A stretch of DNA of 64,000 bases from Parelaphostrongylus tenuis (Eukaryota; Nematoda; Chromadorea; Rhabditida; Metastrongylidae), in assembly GCA_019055375.1 (NCBI GenBank), contig JAHQIW010000088.1, positions 1-64,000 of the forward strand, read 5' to 3'. The position numbers were made by a program, and so were the translations under genes. Below the pieces are notes generated by a model. It was not told the DNA's origin. It searched no databases and was given only the letters and a program-made list of their open reading frames with translations. This document shows positions 1-12,358 of this stretch, one piece after another. Position 1 is the stretch's first letter. Each line of letters starts with the position of its first letter.

Positions 1-1126
1 GGTATGCAATGTTATTTTAAAAACTATCGCGAACGCAATCAGGAATCTTAAGGAGGCCTATGCATGAATCTGAGAACACAGGCCCCCCCCCCCTCTAGAG
101 CAGCCGTCAAATACCGCATCTATGCCCTAGTGAGCACATCGCATAGCTCCAAAGGTTATACTTTCTCATTCTTTGTTTTATCTATATACTTCGAATGAAT
201 ACCACAGTAATAAAGTGCAGTCGTGCAGAGTCACATCAATGCCCTGTTGCCCCTGGTTGTATTACTATGGGTCATTTTAAGCCCCCAATCATGTTGAGTG
301 ATGATGCCAAAACTATTTTAGCGCCAGCCGAACCTCGCAAACCCGTCTTTCACCCTATGCACCACCCAGGGCACCAACCCCATATGGCGCCAAAAATCTT
401 TTGCACATACAATTAACACACTGAGCACAATATGCTAGCATTATACCACCGATCATGAAGCGGTCTAAATAATCAAGAACATCTAGTGTTTTAACAGAAA
501 TATCAATGCTTGACTAAGGAGATTGGTTGTTGTAATTTACCGAAAGTTACTCTAAAGGCCCAGTAGATTTTTGGACCCAACTTCCTAGCCCTCTATTCAA
601 ATTATACTAGGATAATCTTACACATTCCTCATAACTATACTAACAATAACTCTCGCGAAAAACTTCCGAGTCTGAATAGGTAGATGATGCCTAATTAGCT
701 GCATACTCGTTGAACTCTAGAATTTTCTAGAACAACTGTGAAGCATGATGTGATGATGAATCGCCCCTGACTCTATTCGAACTAGTGTTGCCGACGTACC
801 ACAGGTAATTTTTCCCAGCAGCAACTTTGGGATAATCCATGCTATCTATAATTTGTTCAGTCTGCTAATACTTCTTTATGATAACCATTTACTGAAGGTT
901 TATTTTTTCGCACCAAAAAACCTTTAACAGAGATTGTTAGGATATTGCATATTGCACTCTAAAATCCAGCGAAGACAAAGTTTCGCTAATTAGACAAGGA
1001 ACAACGATATCAGACTTTTGCTTTCGACTTCCTCCCGCTATCTGCTGTCGGTCACCGAACATCTTCATTGCCGTTATTCATGCTAGGTGGCATTGATTTT
1101 GCCAGTATTCCCAAAAGTCCCCCACT

Positions 1127-1172
1127 CTTCCCCCCTTTCTACCCCCCCCATCCCCCCCCTCCCCCCCCTCCC
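1127..1172. repeat. C-rich low-complexity tract
   Basis: Runs of seven to nine C separated by single T or A. A C10 run also lies at about 84-93, and a G-run at about 59,701-59,714. Confidence 0.8.
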
Positions 1173-4100
1173 AAGATCTTCCGTGACTTTCCACATTAGC
1201 ATTATTTTCCAATATAAATACTTTTCAAGAGATCAATGCTGAACTCGTTATGGCACAATGTGTGGCCCCCCCTTGCATGAGGTATGCACATTTCCCAGCC
1301 ACGGGATTTTTACAGAATATTTCAACAAGCCGCAAAAACCTTATTGGAAGCTCTGTGCTCCCAATCTAGCCATGAGTTACTGATTGGTCAAATCTTCATA
1401 GAACTATAGCATGTACAAACTCAGCGGCAGCTGAACTCGCTATTAGTGTTTGCTTAGAATGTGACAGCTAAATGTAGAATAATCGGGAGTTAATTAGAAC
1501 TATCCAGAAAAATATGTTGAAATCCATCTTGTTGTTAAGATGACCCAGCCTTGTGTTAATGTTCCAGAAAATCTGCTTCATAGCTGCCCGTCTTCGTAAT
1601 AATTCCATATGTAAACGCATGACAGCAACCAACATTCGATCTCCCAATTAGCCCCTCACTCATTAAAGCAGCCCTAAGAAAAACCTGCAATGACTCGGCA
1701 CCCTTTGTAAAAGACAAAAAAAAACTCATCCATTAGCCGATTTTGTTGAGCTAGCAACGATCAAGCGATCATGCCCGCCAGTGTTTTAAGGAGGTGATCA
1801 AACAAATAAGTGGTGGAAGATGCCTATCTTTATAACTAAGAAGTCAGGCATGAATTTGACCATTTCTATTCTCGCCCCTATCTACAATGTTCCAGCAGAC
1901 ATGCATTAGAGCATAAGTGCGAACAGACGGTATTACAAATCACACTTTTATTAACGCATTATCTCATAGGACATAATATTAGAAAGCAAAAACACTTGTT
2001 GAAAGCAGTAATATAAACGAAAAACTCATATGATCTAAAAATTAAGAATTAATAAATAAACTAAGAAAAACCAAATGAGCCTTACAAAAGATTGACAAGT
2101 TACAATGGAATTATGTAGCATCTCAGCGTAATTCAGAAAGAGGAGGGACTACAAGCACAAGTGATTTTTTATAACTGAGCTTGGCTAGCTTTGGCAAAAA
2201 ATCCTTATGTATTGATATTTTTTTGAACTAGGATACCTTGAGAGAGAGAGAAAAGATCTTCAGGTGACCAATTAACTACGATAGGTAATCTGCTGTATTT
2301 CATACTTTCTATGTTAAAGAGTGCCACATTAAAAGCCCAATGACTAAGAGTAAGGCGAGCTACTGGATCAATGTGTTGATTACCTAGATTGAATTTTCGC
2401 CCTGCATACAGATTCTCGCCCTAGTTAAATGGTAGTTCCATAGAGTTGTACTTTATATTAACTACTTGCTCTAGCTCACCACTAGCTGGTGATTTTTATA
2501 CAAGTAGATTATGACCCGCATAGTCAAATGTAAAAAGATTAAAATTACCTACTTATGGATGTACTTTGTCGATGTCTGTACCTTTTGACTTGAGATGCTT
2601 ATATATTCTCTGCTATGAAATGAACTGCTACTTTACATAAATAGAATCTATGCAGAAGCATGATGCTCTAGTATCCGTCATAAATTAGCCACCTAATCTC
2701 GGATAGTTAGCAACAATGATGTAGGCGCTCTACAAGTGCATTTAACACAATTCGCACCAAGCATATTCCAGCTGAACACTAATAATCAATCACGCTTATC
2801 TGTCTGCAAAAAGTTTGTGATAATGCAGTGATAGCGGACAATGGTGGCCATGTATACCATCTCGTACCGTCACATAGTCTCTCCACACCATCGGCACAAG
2901 CCCTGCTAGCCTAGTTCGCTTCCTCTATAATCTCCACTTGTGCTATCCATTTGATCGCATCTTTCTGTCTTCAAGTTACGATTGCAGGTTTTGGACCTAT
3001 TGATTAATCGTGCTAAAGTATCGCCGGCAAATGTCTGCAATGCTCAGTGGGTTGAGCAATAATAGATGTATTTTTAATAGCTGGAATATCTCTGCATTCG
3101 TTTGCCCTCTTAATATGACTGAGTAAAAAATTTCCAAAACCTATTGTAGAATTCTCCCCATACTGTGAATCTTACAGTCTACAATAAGATATGCGTAAGA
3201 CTGAGCGCCCTCGATGTCTCCTGCAACCACGGTACAAGCACAACTATATCACGGTATCTATGATGGGTTTCTTCCACTTGTTGAAAACTAATTTCCATTC
3301 TTGGGATAAAAATGTTTTAGATGGGAATGACCGAAAGGTACTACGTTATAGCTGAGCCACATGTGTGGTATCAGCCATGGCTAGATGAAGCGTCTGCCCG
3401 GCACGCACAAAACAAGGGTTCGGTGAGGCTATCTCGCCCCGCTCAATGTCCTCATACGGCCAGTCCATTAAACCATAAAAATGCCTTCCCCGGGTGCCGT
3501 CTAAATTGGGTAACGCAGTCGTTCAGATCGGTCTACGAACTCTGCATGGTTACATGCACTTTCATTGATTGACCTCACAAAGTGCGATTAGCCCTTATCA
3601 TTTTATTAGCTTAAGATCTTAAAGAAAAAAAAAACAATGAGACTAAGGATCCTTCCATTTTGTTTTATATGTGTGAAAAGAATACGCAATCGCGGCACAT
3701 TCCCGCAAAATTACTCTGATAAGTTGCAGCTGGCCTACAGAACACCATAAAGGCTTCTAAAATAGCGAGGAAGGAATTAAATCCGTTATTGAAGAAGAGT
3801 TTCTGGATGATACATTGCTATAGCCGTGGTGCCTAGTACATTCAGGTACTCTGAGAACACAATTTTCACCACCTCTTCGTACTCTTCAGAGCTTCTCTAG
3901 TCGCGCTCACATTATTCCCTCGTCTCGACCCGTTTTTATCTATGTATCGCCTTAACTGCCGGCTATTAGTCAAACTTTTATACTTAAATCCGTTGTTCCA
4001 CAACCTCCTATCTTCTAGCCCAAATTACAATATACTCGAATGTCCGGAGTGGCTAGCACTACTATACACTTCTATATCGATCGCTCTGCCCTTATACATC

Positions 4101-5386
4101 ACAAATCAATTCCGTAGATCGACGATTATACCTAAATGAAAGTACCAGAAAAGCCAACATATGATAAGCTACGATCATCACCTGTAACTCGCGCACATTT
4201 GGTGACAACGAATTCGAACACTCCATGCGTTACTGTCTACAAAAAATCGCGTACATCACCATGACTAGAACCATGCGCATCACTGCAGGCCTGCAGAGCA
4301 TTTAACAACGCCGTACTTAAAACAGGAGAAGAAGCGGCTGCCCCTCTACAAACTGTGGCACGCCAGAATCTACATAAATGTATTTTACGCACTTGGGAAA
4401 ATTGCTACTACAGGCACTGTAGAGGAAGGTTTGATGATGCGCAACCTGCTACGACACACAAGTATCGACTCACACGCCGTCTTACGAACATGCCATCTGC
4501 ATCCACGGCATGTTACGATCTCGTTTTCAGATCGAATTCAGTGTTGTTGACAAGTCACATCGTGTAATGTGAGCCAGTCCAACATAAGTATTCTTAAGCT
4601 TTGATGACTTATATTCACAGCTGATTTTTGTTTGAGATGCGATCATCATATTTCGTATACTGAAACATTATTTACACACATGCATGTTAAAGAACAATAA
4701 ATATAATATTACTTTTTTGCATACATTTCTGTTCATCAGGTGATCATACTGTGGACAAGTGTTTGAGCATGATAGATGCTGATAGAATTTAGCTTCACTA
4801 ACGAATCGGGCGTATGCAATGATTTATATTGCAATGTCTTCGTGAACTAACCACGAAGTTTTAAACTTCATTACTTTTTTTGTTAAATACCACATATGAT
4901 TCGCCGCTACAAATTTCATAAATGTCTAATTGGAATTCTTCCTATGGATACATTTTGATCACTGTTTTTTGCGACAACGCACACAGATTTGCAATTGTGG
5001 TACGATCATATCTTTTCCTAAACCATACTCACTCCAATAGCCATAGAAATTCGGCGACGGGAATCTGCACCCCTAATGTTTCTTGTCATCGATGCCCTCA
5101 TTACAGTTTTCCCCAAAATTCCGCATACATTGACTATGAATGTGAATGTGTAGAAGGTGATAGGTTGAATGATGCCTTTCATCGAACCGTAGATAAATAA
5201 GAACTTATACTCTTTATGGAAAAATCTGTTAGCATTTTATTGATTGGCTACCGTAGTGCATCCAAAGTTTTTTTATCTATTATTATTTATCTGATCCGTC
5301 ATCACAATGTTCTTTCTTTTTTTCACGTGAGAACATCCCCAGTACCTCTGGCCAGTTGATTCGTTTTCCGTCTTCTCTTAAACAGC

Positions 5387-5560
5387 GCAGAATACTGGTG
5401 AAGCAGACCTCTTTTCAATCTCAGAAATAGCCTTCCTGTAACGTTCCATAGGGCGTGTTGTTGTTGACATGCCGAAGACATTAGGGCTTTCGGAGCTCGA
5501 CTCGAGACGCGCGCGACCAGCCATCACAAACACTTGCCACGGCCACTCCGATCCAAGGAT
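5387..5560 (-). repeat. Three-copy repeat with conserved reading frame (copy 1)
   Basis: Similar to the copies at 29.2 and 47.7 kb at nucleotide level (CCTTCCTGTAACGTTCCATAG; GCGACCAGCCATCACAA). The - strand frame stays open over the segment but no family is recognised. Confidence 0.45.
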
Positions 5561-7397
5561 TGGACCGATGCTAGTACACATGCAGCTCGGATAGAGCAAT
5601 TGGAGCTGTCTCTAGCTGACCTAATCCAGAGCCAGTATATTATTTATGACTATGAAACACAGACCTGTATATTTTGTTAGATTTTTCTGCTTACACGATG
5701 TTAGAGTTTATCGAGCCTTACAATCTCAGTGTAATGCCAAAATCTAGGCGAAACATTTAGAGTTCGCCGCAGTATAAAAATTATTGTAAATTGAGATGAC
5801 AATACTATTCATTTTCAGCTTACAACGCACATTCATAGCTTTACTTCTTATGGTGCGGTACATTTAATTGATCCAATGCCGCTAAAAATAACTGAATGGA
5901 GCCGTGCCGAATTCTCGAATTTATGATGATTAAAATATTTGGAGTCGTCTGCTGTTGCATTTCATCGCGCTACGTACACTCGAGCCTAGCAATTAGAGGC
6001 GGACATAAAATACTCTTTATCTTATCAGTCGGTCTTATATGATCCCCCTACAGTTCATATTGAAGGGGTAGCTCTGATTGGTTCTTTTTTTCTTTATATA
6101 ATCCTCATATTCATAGTTTTTTTCATGTGACCATCCATTTCTTTGTATATCACAGCGTATTAGCAATTAGATAAATAATTCACATTATCAATCAGTTGAT
6201 AATTCCTTCAATAATACGATGAATTTAATGCACTGCGTTCATTCATACTATCGCAGTTGGATGCACGGCCACTAAGCCATTAGATGTTATAGCTATCTAT
6301 AACAAAAAACGAAAAATTAATTTTCTATAGCACTTGCATATTTTTCTGCGTTTTGACAAGGAGAGTTTTTGCTCTCCTCCAGAAATGCTGTGCATTTTCT
6401 CTTTCTGCTGCTCTGCATGAGATGAAAGGAATTTAACTGAAAACTGTCATCATCAATGTGCACGATCTCGATCCAAATTGGAACAGTCCGCGATCCATAT
6501 CATTTTTTTTTCTCTATCAATTTTTTTGAAATTCATCGTTCAAATCAAACGAATATCATTACTATCTTCGCCGCAACTGTTTTAAACGATCCATTCATAA
6601 ATCTCTTCGTAAAATGAAATTGTGGATATATATGATAACAATCAATTGCGAAAGTGTAAATGTCAAAGACATATCCCTGTTATCCGACTCGAGTTTAGTC
6701 GTTTCAACTACTACTTGTAATCTGGCATACGGTTAAAAGCCCTTTAGCACATAGCACATCAGCACCTTTTGGTGCCCTAGATTCAAAAAAATTCGGCGCC
6801 TATTATTGAAATTATAACGAATATATAATTCCTCTATAGACGCTGATGATTTAGGCTGAATTCCTTACATATAAAAACCATCTTTCTTACCTCGGTTTTT
6901 TTTTCTCATTCTTACCAAAAAACCTGAAGTTTCGAGTTAACCAAATTTACGCCTCTTTACTCTTACTGTTGTGTCAATCCCTCCTATTAAAAAACTATTA
7001 TTGAGAAAGTGGGAAACCTTAAGATTTATGCTTTATAGAAATTTCATGGTCTTCTTTGGTTAACAACAATTGTTTAATATTGCTAAACTACCATGCGGCT
7101 TGAAAATTCGATTAAACAACTCAATTATCCTAGCCGTGTCACGAGTTAGTGATAGATTTCGCTAGTGTTATCTATTTCACAGTTTTTTTTTAAAACTCAG
7201 CTAGTTTATCACATACAACTATATCATACTGCATTAGTCTAAAAAACGAAACATACATAACAGACGCTAACAGTTGTTTTCATTTCAGGATCGCTCCTTC
7301 TCGTCGAAAATCATTCGAAAACATGGAATTTCGTGTTCAATCACAACATTACCTTGAATGTTAATAATACTAATGTGCTACCAATAAGTATACAAAA

Positions 7398-7600
7398 GCT
7401 TAGCTACTTGACGCGGCGCTGTAGGTTGGTAGTTGTTGTTGATATTATTTTCTTATAGATCGCAGTACGAACCATAGGCTGACATTTCGGAGACAGCCCT
7501 TCTTCCAAGGTTCTGAACGTATACGTGATCAATACAAGCTACAACATCACCATCAACAACAACTACCAACCCTCACATCGGCTCAAAACCAGCTAATCTT
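7398..7600. repeat. Foldback family 3
   Basis: The left arm GGTTGGTAGTTGTTGTTGAT is mirrored by ATCAACAACAACTACCAACC. The centre contains GACATTTCGGAGAC. Confidence 0.65.
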
Positions 7601-7760
7601 TTGAATACTTACATATTCTGACTTTGATGCCGAGGTCAATAGAAACGTACGATCTTCTGAATTAAGCGTGCTATTACTAACTCATGGGTTATATCCGTTA
7701 TCTAGCACTGTACTATTATTACTTACACAGACGACCTAGATGGAAAAAGCGTGTTTTTTT

Positions 7761-7766
7761 TTTATT
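7761..7766 (-). terminator. Candidate polyadenylation signal of the - strand gene
   Basis: On the - strand, AATAAA followed by an A-run lies about 20 bases after the TGA at 7787-7789. This close spacing supports the proposed terminal exon. Confidence 0.45.
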
Positions 7767-7786
7767 CTATCTAAAGGCTATAGAGG

Positions 7787-10700
7787 TCAGTTCTGTACAG
7801 ACGATTCGTTTTGATCCTGTGTGCTTCCGACTGCTGTGTCAGATGCATTCATGGTATTAGGTGAATTAATAGCTTCGAAGTGAACAAGCTGATGGCCAGA
7901 CATATCATGACGAACTAGTCGTGATGATAATTAATGAACAGTTTTCTGTGGGTCAGATTGTGGGGTGTGAAACGGTTACCGGCGCTGATCCAATTCGGCG
8001 GATGCGGAACGCGTTCTTGGACGGAAGATGCGCTCTCATGTGTCAGTGTTTGTTGTGGTATACTGTGAGATTGATGTGGCATTAACACTCGTAGTCTACT
8101 ATTCGTAGCACATTCCGTTGCGGTGACTAGCACCCTTTCACACACAACAGATTAGAATTTTTATCGCTTCATCACTTCCGCTAAAGTTGAACTCTATCGC
8201 AAGTTTCATCCATTTTGCATAACTGCTGTGTCGCTTTATCCTCAGACGCTGAGGGATACAGTACAGAGATACGAGAACATAATTTACATATTGGTGATCA
8301 TATACAGAATATTTCGCCAGCGATGGATAGGAGAAATTACGTTCCACTCCTATTAAAAGTAGTTTTTCCGTATAACCAAAGCACAGTAACTTTGGCCTCA
8401 ATCAACCAGAGCTATAGTCGTTATCTGACATAACTTTGTGCTTCATTTCTGTTATAAAAATCACATCTGTGATGTATCATTTCGAGTTTACGTAACTCTA
8501 CCAACTATTTTTAAGAATTTTTCTATAAACGTTGATTTATTGTTTGAGAAGAGCTATTCCAAAATACCTCTAGCCTGCTTCCGAAAGTAATTGTGATCAA
8601 AATAGGAGAAAGTAGCCATTTGGAGTAAGGAAATTTGTTGGCAAGACGGTAATATATCGCATGCCAGCTATTGAAATTGCATGTTAATGTATATGATTAT
8701 AGACATATAATAGTATATATATATATATATATTATATATATAATCATTAACTTGTAATCAGCTATAACATGCATATGATACGTATATCTTTACTCAATGG
8801 TACAAAAACTGAATAGATATTTGCTTTACATGAGTGATGGTGTGTCTAGAATGTCAAGCAAAAGGTTACTGTAGCGGTTGTGGTTGAAACAACATTTGTG
8901 TAGCACCTAAGTAAACAATGAAGCTATCAAAGGTGTCACAATTTTCTTTTGGAAATTCATTTTGATACACGAAGGTTTTCAGGACTTCTTGTAGTAAAGA
9001 GAGAGCTTATGAAATTTATATGAAAACCCCTCAATTAACCGATGAGGAACGGGTCTTTCAATAACTTTTCACTTGATCAACTAAACTAACCTCATCACAA
9101 GAAAAAGAATTAAATGAACAAATCAGGGTTCTAAGCAATCAAACTGAAAACTAACAGAAACTAATCCTTCGCAGTATTGTTTTTGATCGCTTTTTCTTCT
9201 ATTTTCGGGTTATTGCCAAAAGGGTATGGTAAGTTGGAGAATGTTTTAGTAACCTAAGCAGACCAGACACTTTTGGATACGGTCGTAGTATCATCATTCG
9301 CCATCAAAATGGAATTGGCCAACCGCAAAGTGATCGTTTCGATAAACGCTTCATGCACTGACCGGACACCTCTGCAAAGTCGACTCGCCACATTTTTGAG
9401 AAACTGGGCTGTGACCATGGTACCCACATCCTCCATATAGCCCTGAAATTGCTCCATCGGATTACAATCTTCTTCAAGCTCCAAAGCAGCTCATGCGAGA
9501 GAAACAATCAGACGACCCACGACCGGCCTCAAAAGTGATTACCACCGCACCCTTTGATCGCCAATCTCATTCTTTCCTGGAAGAAATTATTCAATTTTTG
9601 CCATCAAATCCTTACACATCATTCATCATGATTGTGACTATATTGTTGATTAATTTATTTCTCTAACTAAATAACAATTGAATTAAAAAATCGTCGAAAT
9701 GTGAAAGGAAAACTATGGAAACACTTAGCACTTAAAAGACATTCTATAACAGCTCCGTCTACCCTAAGCTATCAACTGAATACAAGTAGTCCGGAAGAAA
9801 AACTTCCTTCATTCAAAATAGATTATGGGAATAGGTGTAATCACCCAAAGAAACCGTGCTTGTGGCTCGGTGCATAAAATAATTCGTGGGCATCGACTGA
9901 TTTTTTGACCCTCGCAATAGGTATTCGATATAATTCTTAAGAATGTTCAAAGCCTTTCCGAGGTTGTCACACTCCATAGCATGTGTTTCGGAGATCTCGC
10001 CCCTCTCCTCAGTGGCCCACGCATCACATTAAGCGCCTAAAATAAATGCCTAAAATCATGCGGTTAGAGATACTACTGCAAAAAACTAGAAGAAGATATA
10101 CTCAAAATTCTATACCACCTGTTACTCTTCTTTTCTTCGCTGTTATCGTTTTCCTTACTGTTTGAACTTGCACTTCCTATTGTATCAAGAAAAATGTTGG
10201 TTCCATTCTGATTCTCTCTCGCCTACGAAGAATGAATAAAAAAAAACGAAAGATTTTGTTGAAAGGAAAACTGGAACACTTCTTACACTTCCGAACTGTA
10301 TTCGTTTCTATCGTGAATTTGAAAAATTATTTCTCAGTTGGAATGAGCTTCGCTAATGTTTTTACATTGATGATCAACAGATGCTTTTAATGCGTTACAA
10401 TTGAATTTTATCGACAGTATTATTTAATTGATGATTATACTATTGCGATTCGCCCGATCAATAGCTCAGTTGGTTCTTATCGGGAGAGAAACCACATGGG
10501 AGTCCTTCATCTGTATTCTCTTATACAATATCAGATGCGGCAATGCGATACGATACTCTACAGATACAGATATATCGATTCACTTGGCCACTCTCCTAAT
10601 CTATGTGTAACTCTCTATATATATATATATATATATTATATATTTTTTTGTTTACCTAGATATGATTACCTATATGTACACATACACATGTGTTTGTAAT

Positions 10701-11557
10701 TAGATTGTCAAAACACAAGCTACAAAAGACTTTTCTAACCAAGAAAGCGCCATTTTTAAGCTCTTTAGCTTTAAATTTAGATTGAATGTTGACGATCTGC
10801 GGTGAAAAGAGATTGCACAAATTCTCGGTTACTGTACTGCTCTGAATAACGACTACCAATGATTACAATTCAATGCTACCAAATCCTGCGTTGTAACGCA
10901 ATTTCCTGCAGTAACTTCCAAAAATAAGCATTTAGATGAGTACATCTCATCTTGCATGAAGTTGAACTATCTGATAAAATAGAGGCTATTCCCAAGACCG
11001 ATTATCTATCAACCTCAGCATGCTTCAATAATTCCTAATTTTTCTCTTAAGTCAGGCACGAGGTGTTATAGCATTCTTTATTCAACATCTGACGTTTCGG
11101 CAGTTCACCTTTCTCAAAGCGTGAAAAGGTCAAGTTGTCTACAATATTTCGGAACGACTCTGTCTTATGCAGCATCGAAGACATTCAAACTTTTTTGCAC
11201 TAAGACAGTTTTTTGCCTTAGAGATATTGCAACTTTTGTTTTTCGCTGGCACTTCTTGCAACAATTTCGGAAAACTTGGCAAGCAGACAGGAAAATAGAC
11301 AGCTTGACCTTTCAAAGTTCTGTAGAAGGCGAACTGTCCAAACATCAGCTGTTGAATAAAGAATAATATAGCACCCACCTCGTCTCTAGCTTGAGGGGAA
11401 ATTTTCGACTAGAGGATATTGTCGACATGAAAACATGGCGGGGTGAGTAGGACTATCAAGGAATTGGCTTTATGTAGTGAACAAATTCCCTTTTCTGAAA
11501 ATTCACATTAGTATCCGCCGTTATGGCAGCAGACACGCTCTTAATTGCTGTATCATA
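7787..11557 (-). CDS. Unidentified multi-exon gene, - strand, divergent from the myosin
   Basis: Not visible as a long ORF, but splicing joins a run of exons in phase. In transcript order: an exon ending at 11713 (ATTELKRKLEEIC), 11647-11686 (VENACEFAKYVKS), 11483-11547/11557 (KSVSAAITADTN), 10740-10841 (NLCNLFSPQIVNIQSKFK), 10119-10222 (ARENQNGTNIFLDTIG), about 9845-10002 (ALNILKNYIEYLLRG), 9551-9576, 9281-9478 (NPMEQFQGYMEDVG), 8288-8349 (EWNVISPIHRWRN), an uncertain exon near 8130-8250, 7980-8134 (VQERVPHPPNWIS) and 7787-7914 (MSGHQLVHFEAINSP, ending SSVQN stop). The run from 10841 through 9281 keeps phase, apart from a weak acceptor near 10002. The product is hydrophilic, partly helical, with an acidic Ser/Asn-rich insert. 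No family is recognised. The 5' end and the join near 8.2 kb are unresolved. Confidence 0.5.
11051..11394. repeat. Foldback family 2
   Basis: The left end GGCACGAGGTGTTATAGCAT, with TTTATTCAACATCTGACG and TTTCGGCAGTTC, is mirrored on the right by GAACTGTCC, CATCAGCTGTTGAATAAAG and GCACCCACCTCGT. It interrupts the - strand gene's intron region. Confidence 0.7.
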
Positions 11558-11759
11558 CTGATGTCATAATGCTTGTGCTTTTTTTACAGTTACTCTTATT
11601 GTTGTCAAGGTATCATTATTACTGCTTATTCTTTGATTCGTTTTACCTGACTTCACGTATTTTGCGAATTCACACGCATTTTCCACCTGTACATTGCCCA
11701 CTCATTACTTACAAATTTCCTCCAATTTTCGCTTGAGTTCGGTTGTCGCGTAGAAATTT

Positions 11760-12358
11760 TGGTCTTCAAGAACTTTTTTGATAGATAGTGCAGCAGATTT
11801 TCACTACTTATTGGTCTAATTTGTTCTAGAGTGTTCCTCCATCTACAGTATCTTTACCAGTTACTAGCCTTTCTATAGCGGACTGAATTCATCATACAAA
11901 ACTAAAGTACTGAGATACTATTCGCAGAGGGATGAGCGCTTGGTATACTTGCGACATTGTCAAGCCAATAACTGTAGTGCGCGTTACGTATGACACAGCA
12001 ACTGTGACTTTTTCCTGTTACTGTAAAGTGATCAATTAAAAGTCAGTTCAAGCTTATAATGTTCGTTGTTGCAAAGATATCATTAGAGGTAAATGTCGAC
12101 ATATTTGTGCAATAAAATTAGGGACGTACTTCATTGCTACTGGACGTTCTTTCAATTCTACAAGTATAAAGACAAAATCACGCAGCACAATTTTAATGTG
12201 TAATATCATATTTCATTATTAAGTGATTTTCCTGAATAAGCTGTCCAACTTGCTTTCATTCCTATGTGGCTTTTCATATGATTTTCTTACTAAAGATCTT
12301 GATTATTCTTTCAGAAAATATAAATTTTGCTAAATCTATTTCGGTTCCAGTTACTCGA
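11760..12358. promoter_or_regulatory. Probable shared upstream region of two divergent genes
   Basis: This AT-rich stretch lies between the first recognisable exons of the - strand gene and the first myosin ATG. The acceptor TTCCAG at 12345-12350, eight bases before that ATG, could be a spliced-leader trans-splice site. No TATA box or named factor site is claimed. The placement rests on gene layout alone. Confidence 0.3.

Larger units (their letters stand above)
1..7786. other. Region without a recognised gene
   Basis: Only short ORFs without motif or phase-linked partners are seen on either strand. Contents that can be named: C-rich tracts, the repeat copy at 5.4 kb and the foldback at 7.4 kb. 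Small exons could be missed. Confidence 0.5.

Noticed and set aside
4355..5200. Small ORFs in the left arm as genes
   Set aside because: No domain, signal sequence or splice-linked partner could be seen.
9254..9484. Mariner transposase C-terminus (NPMEQFQGYMEDVG resembles NPMD..GYME)
   Set aside because: The exon joins neighbouring - strand exons in phase and the later residues do not follow the transposase pattern; part of the unidentified gene is the better reading.
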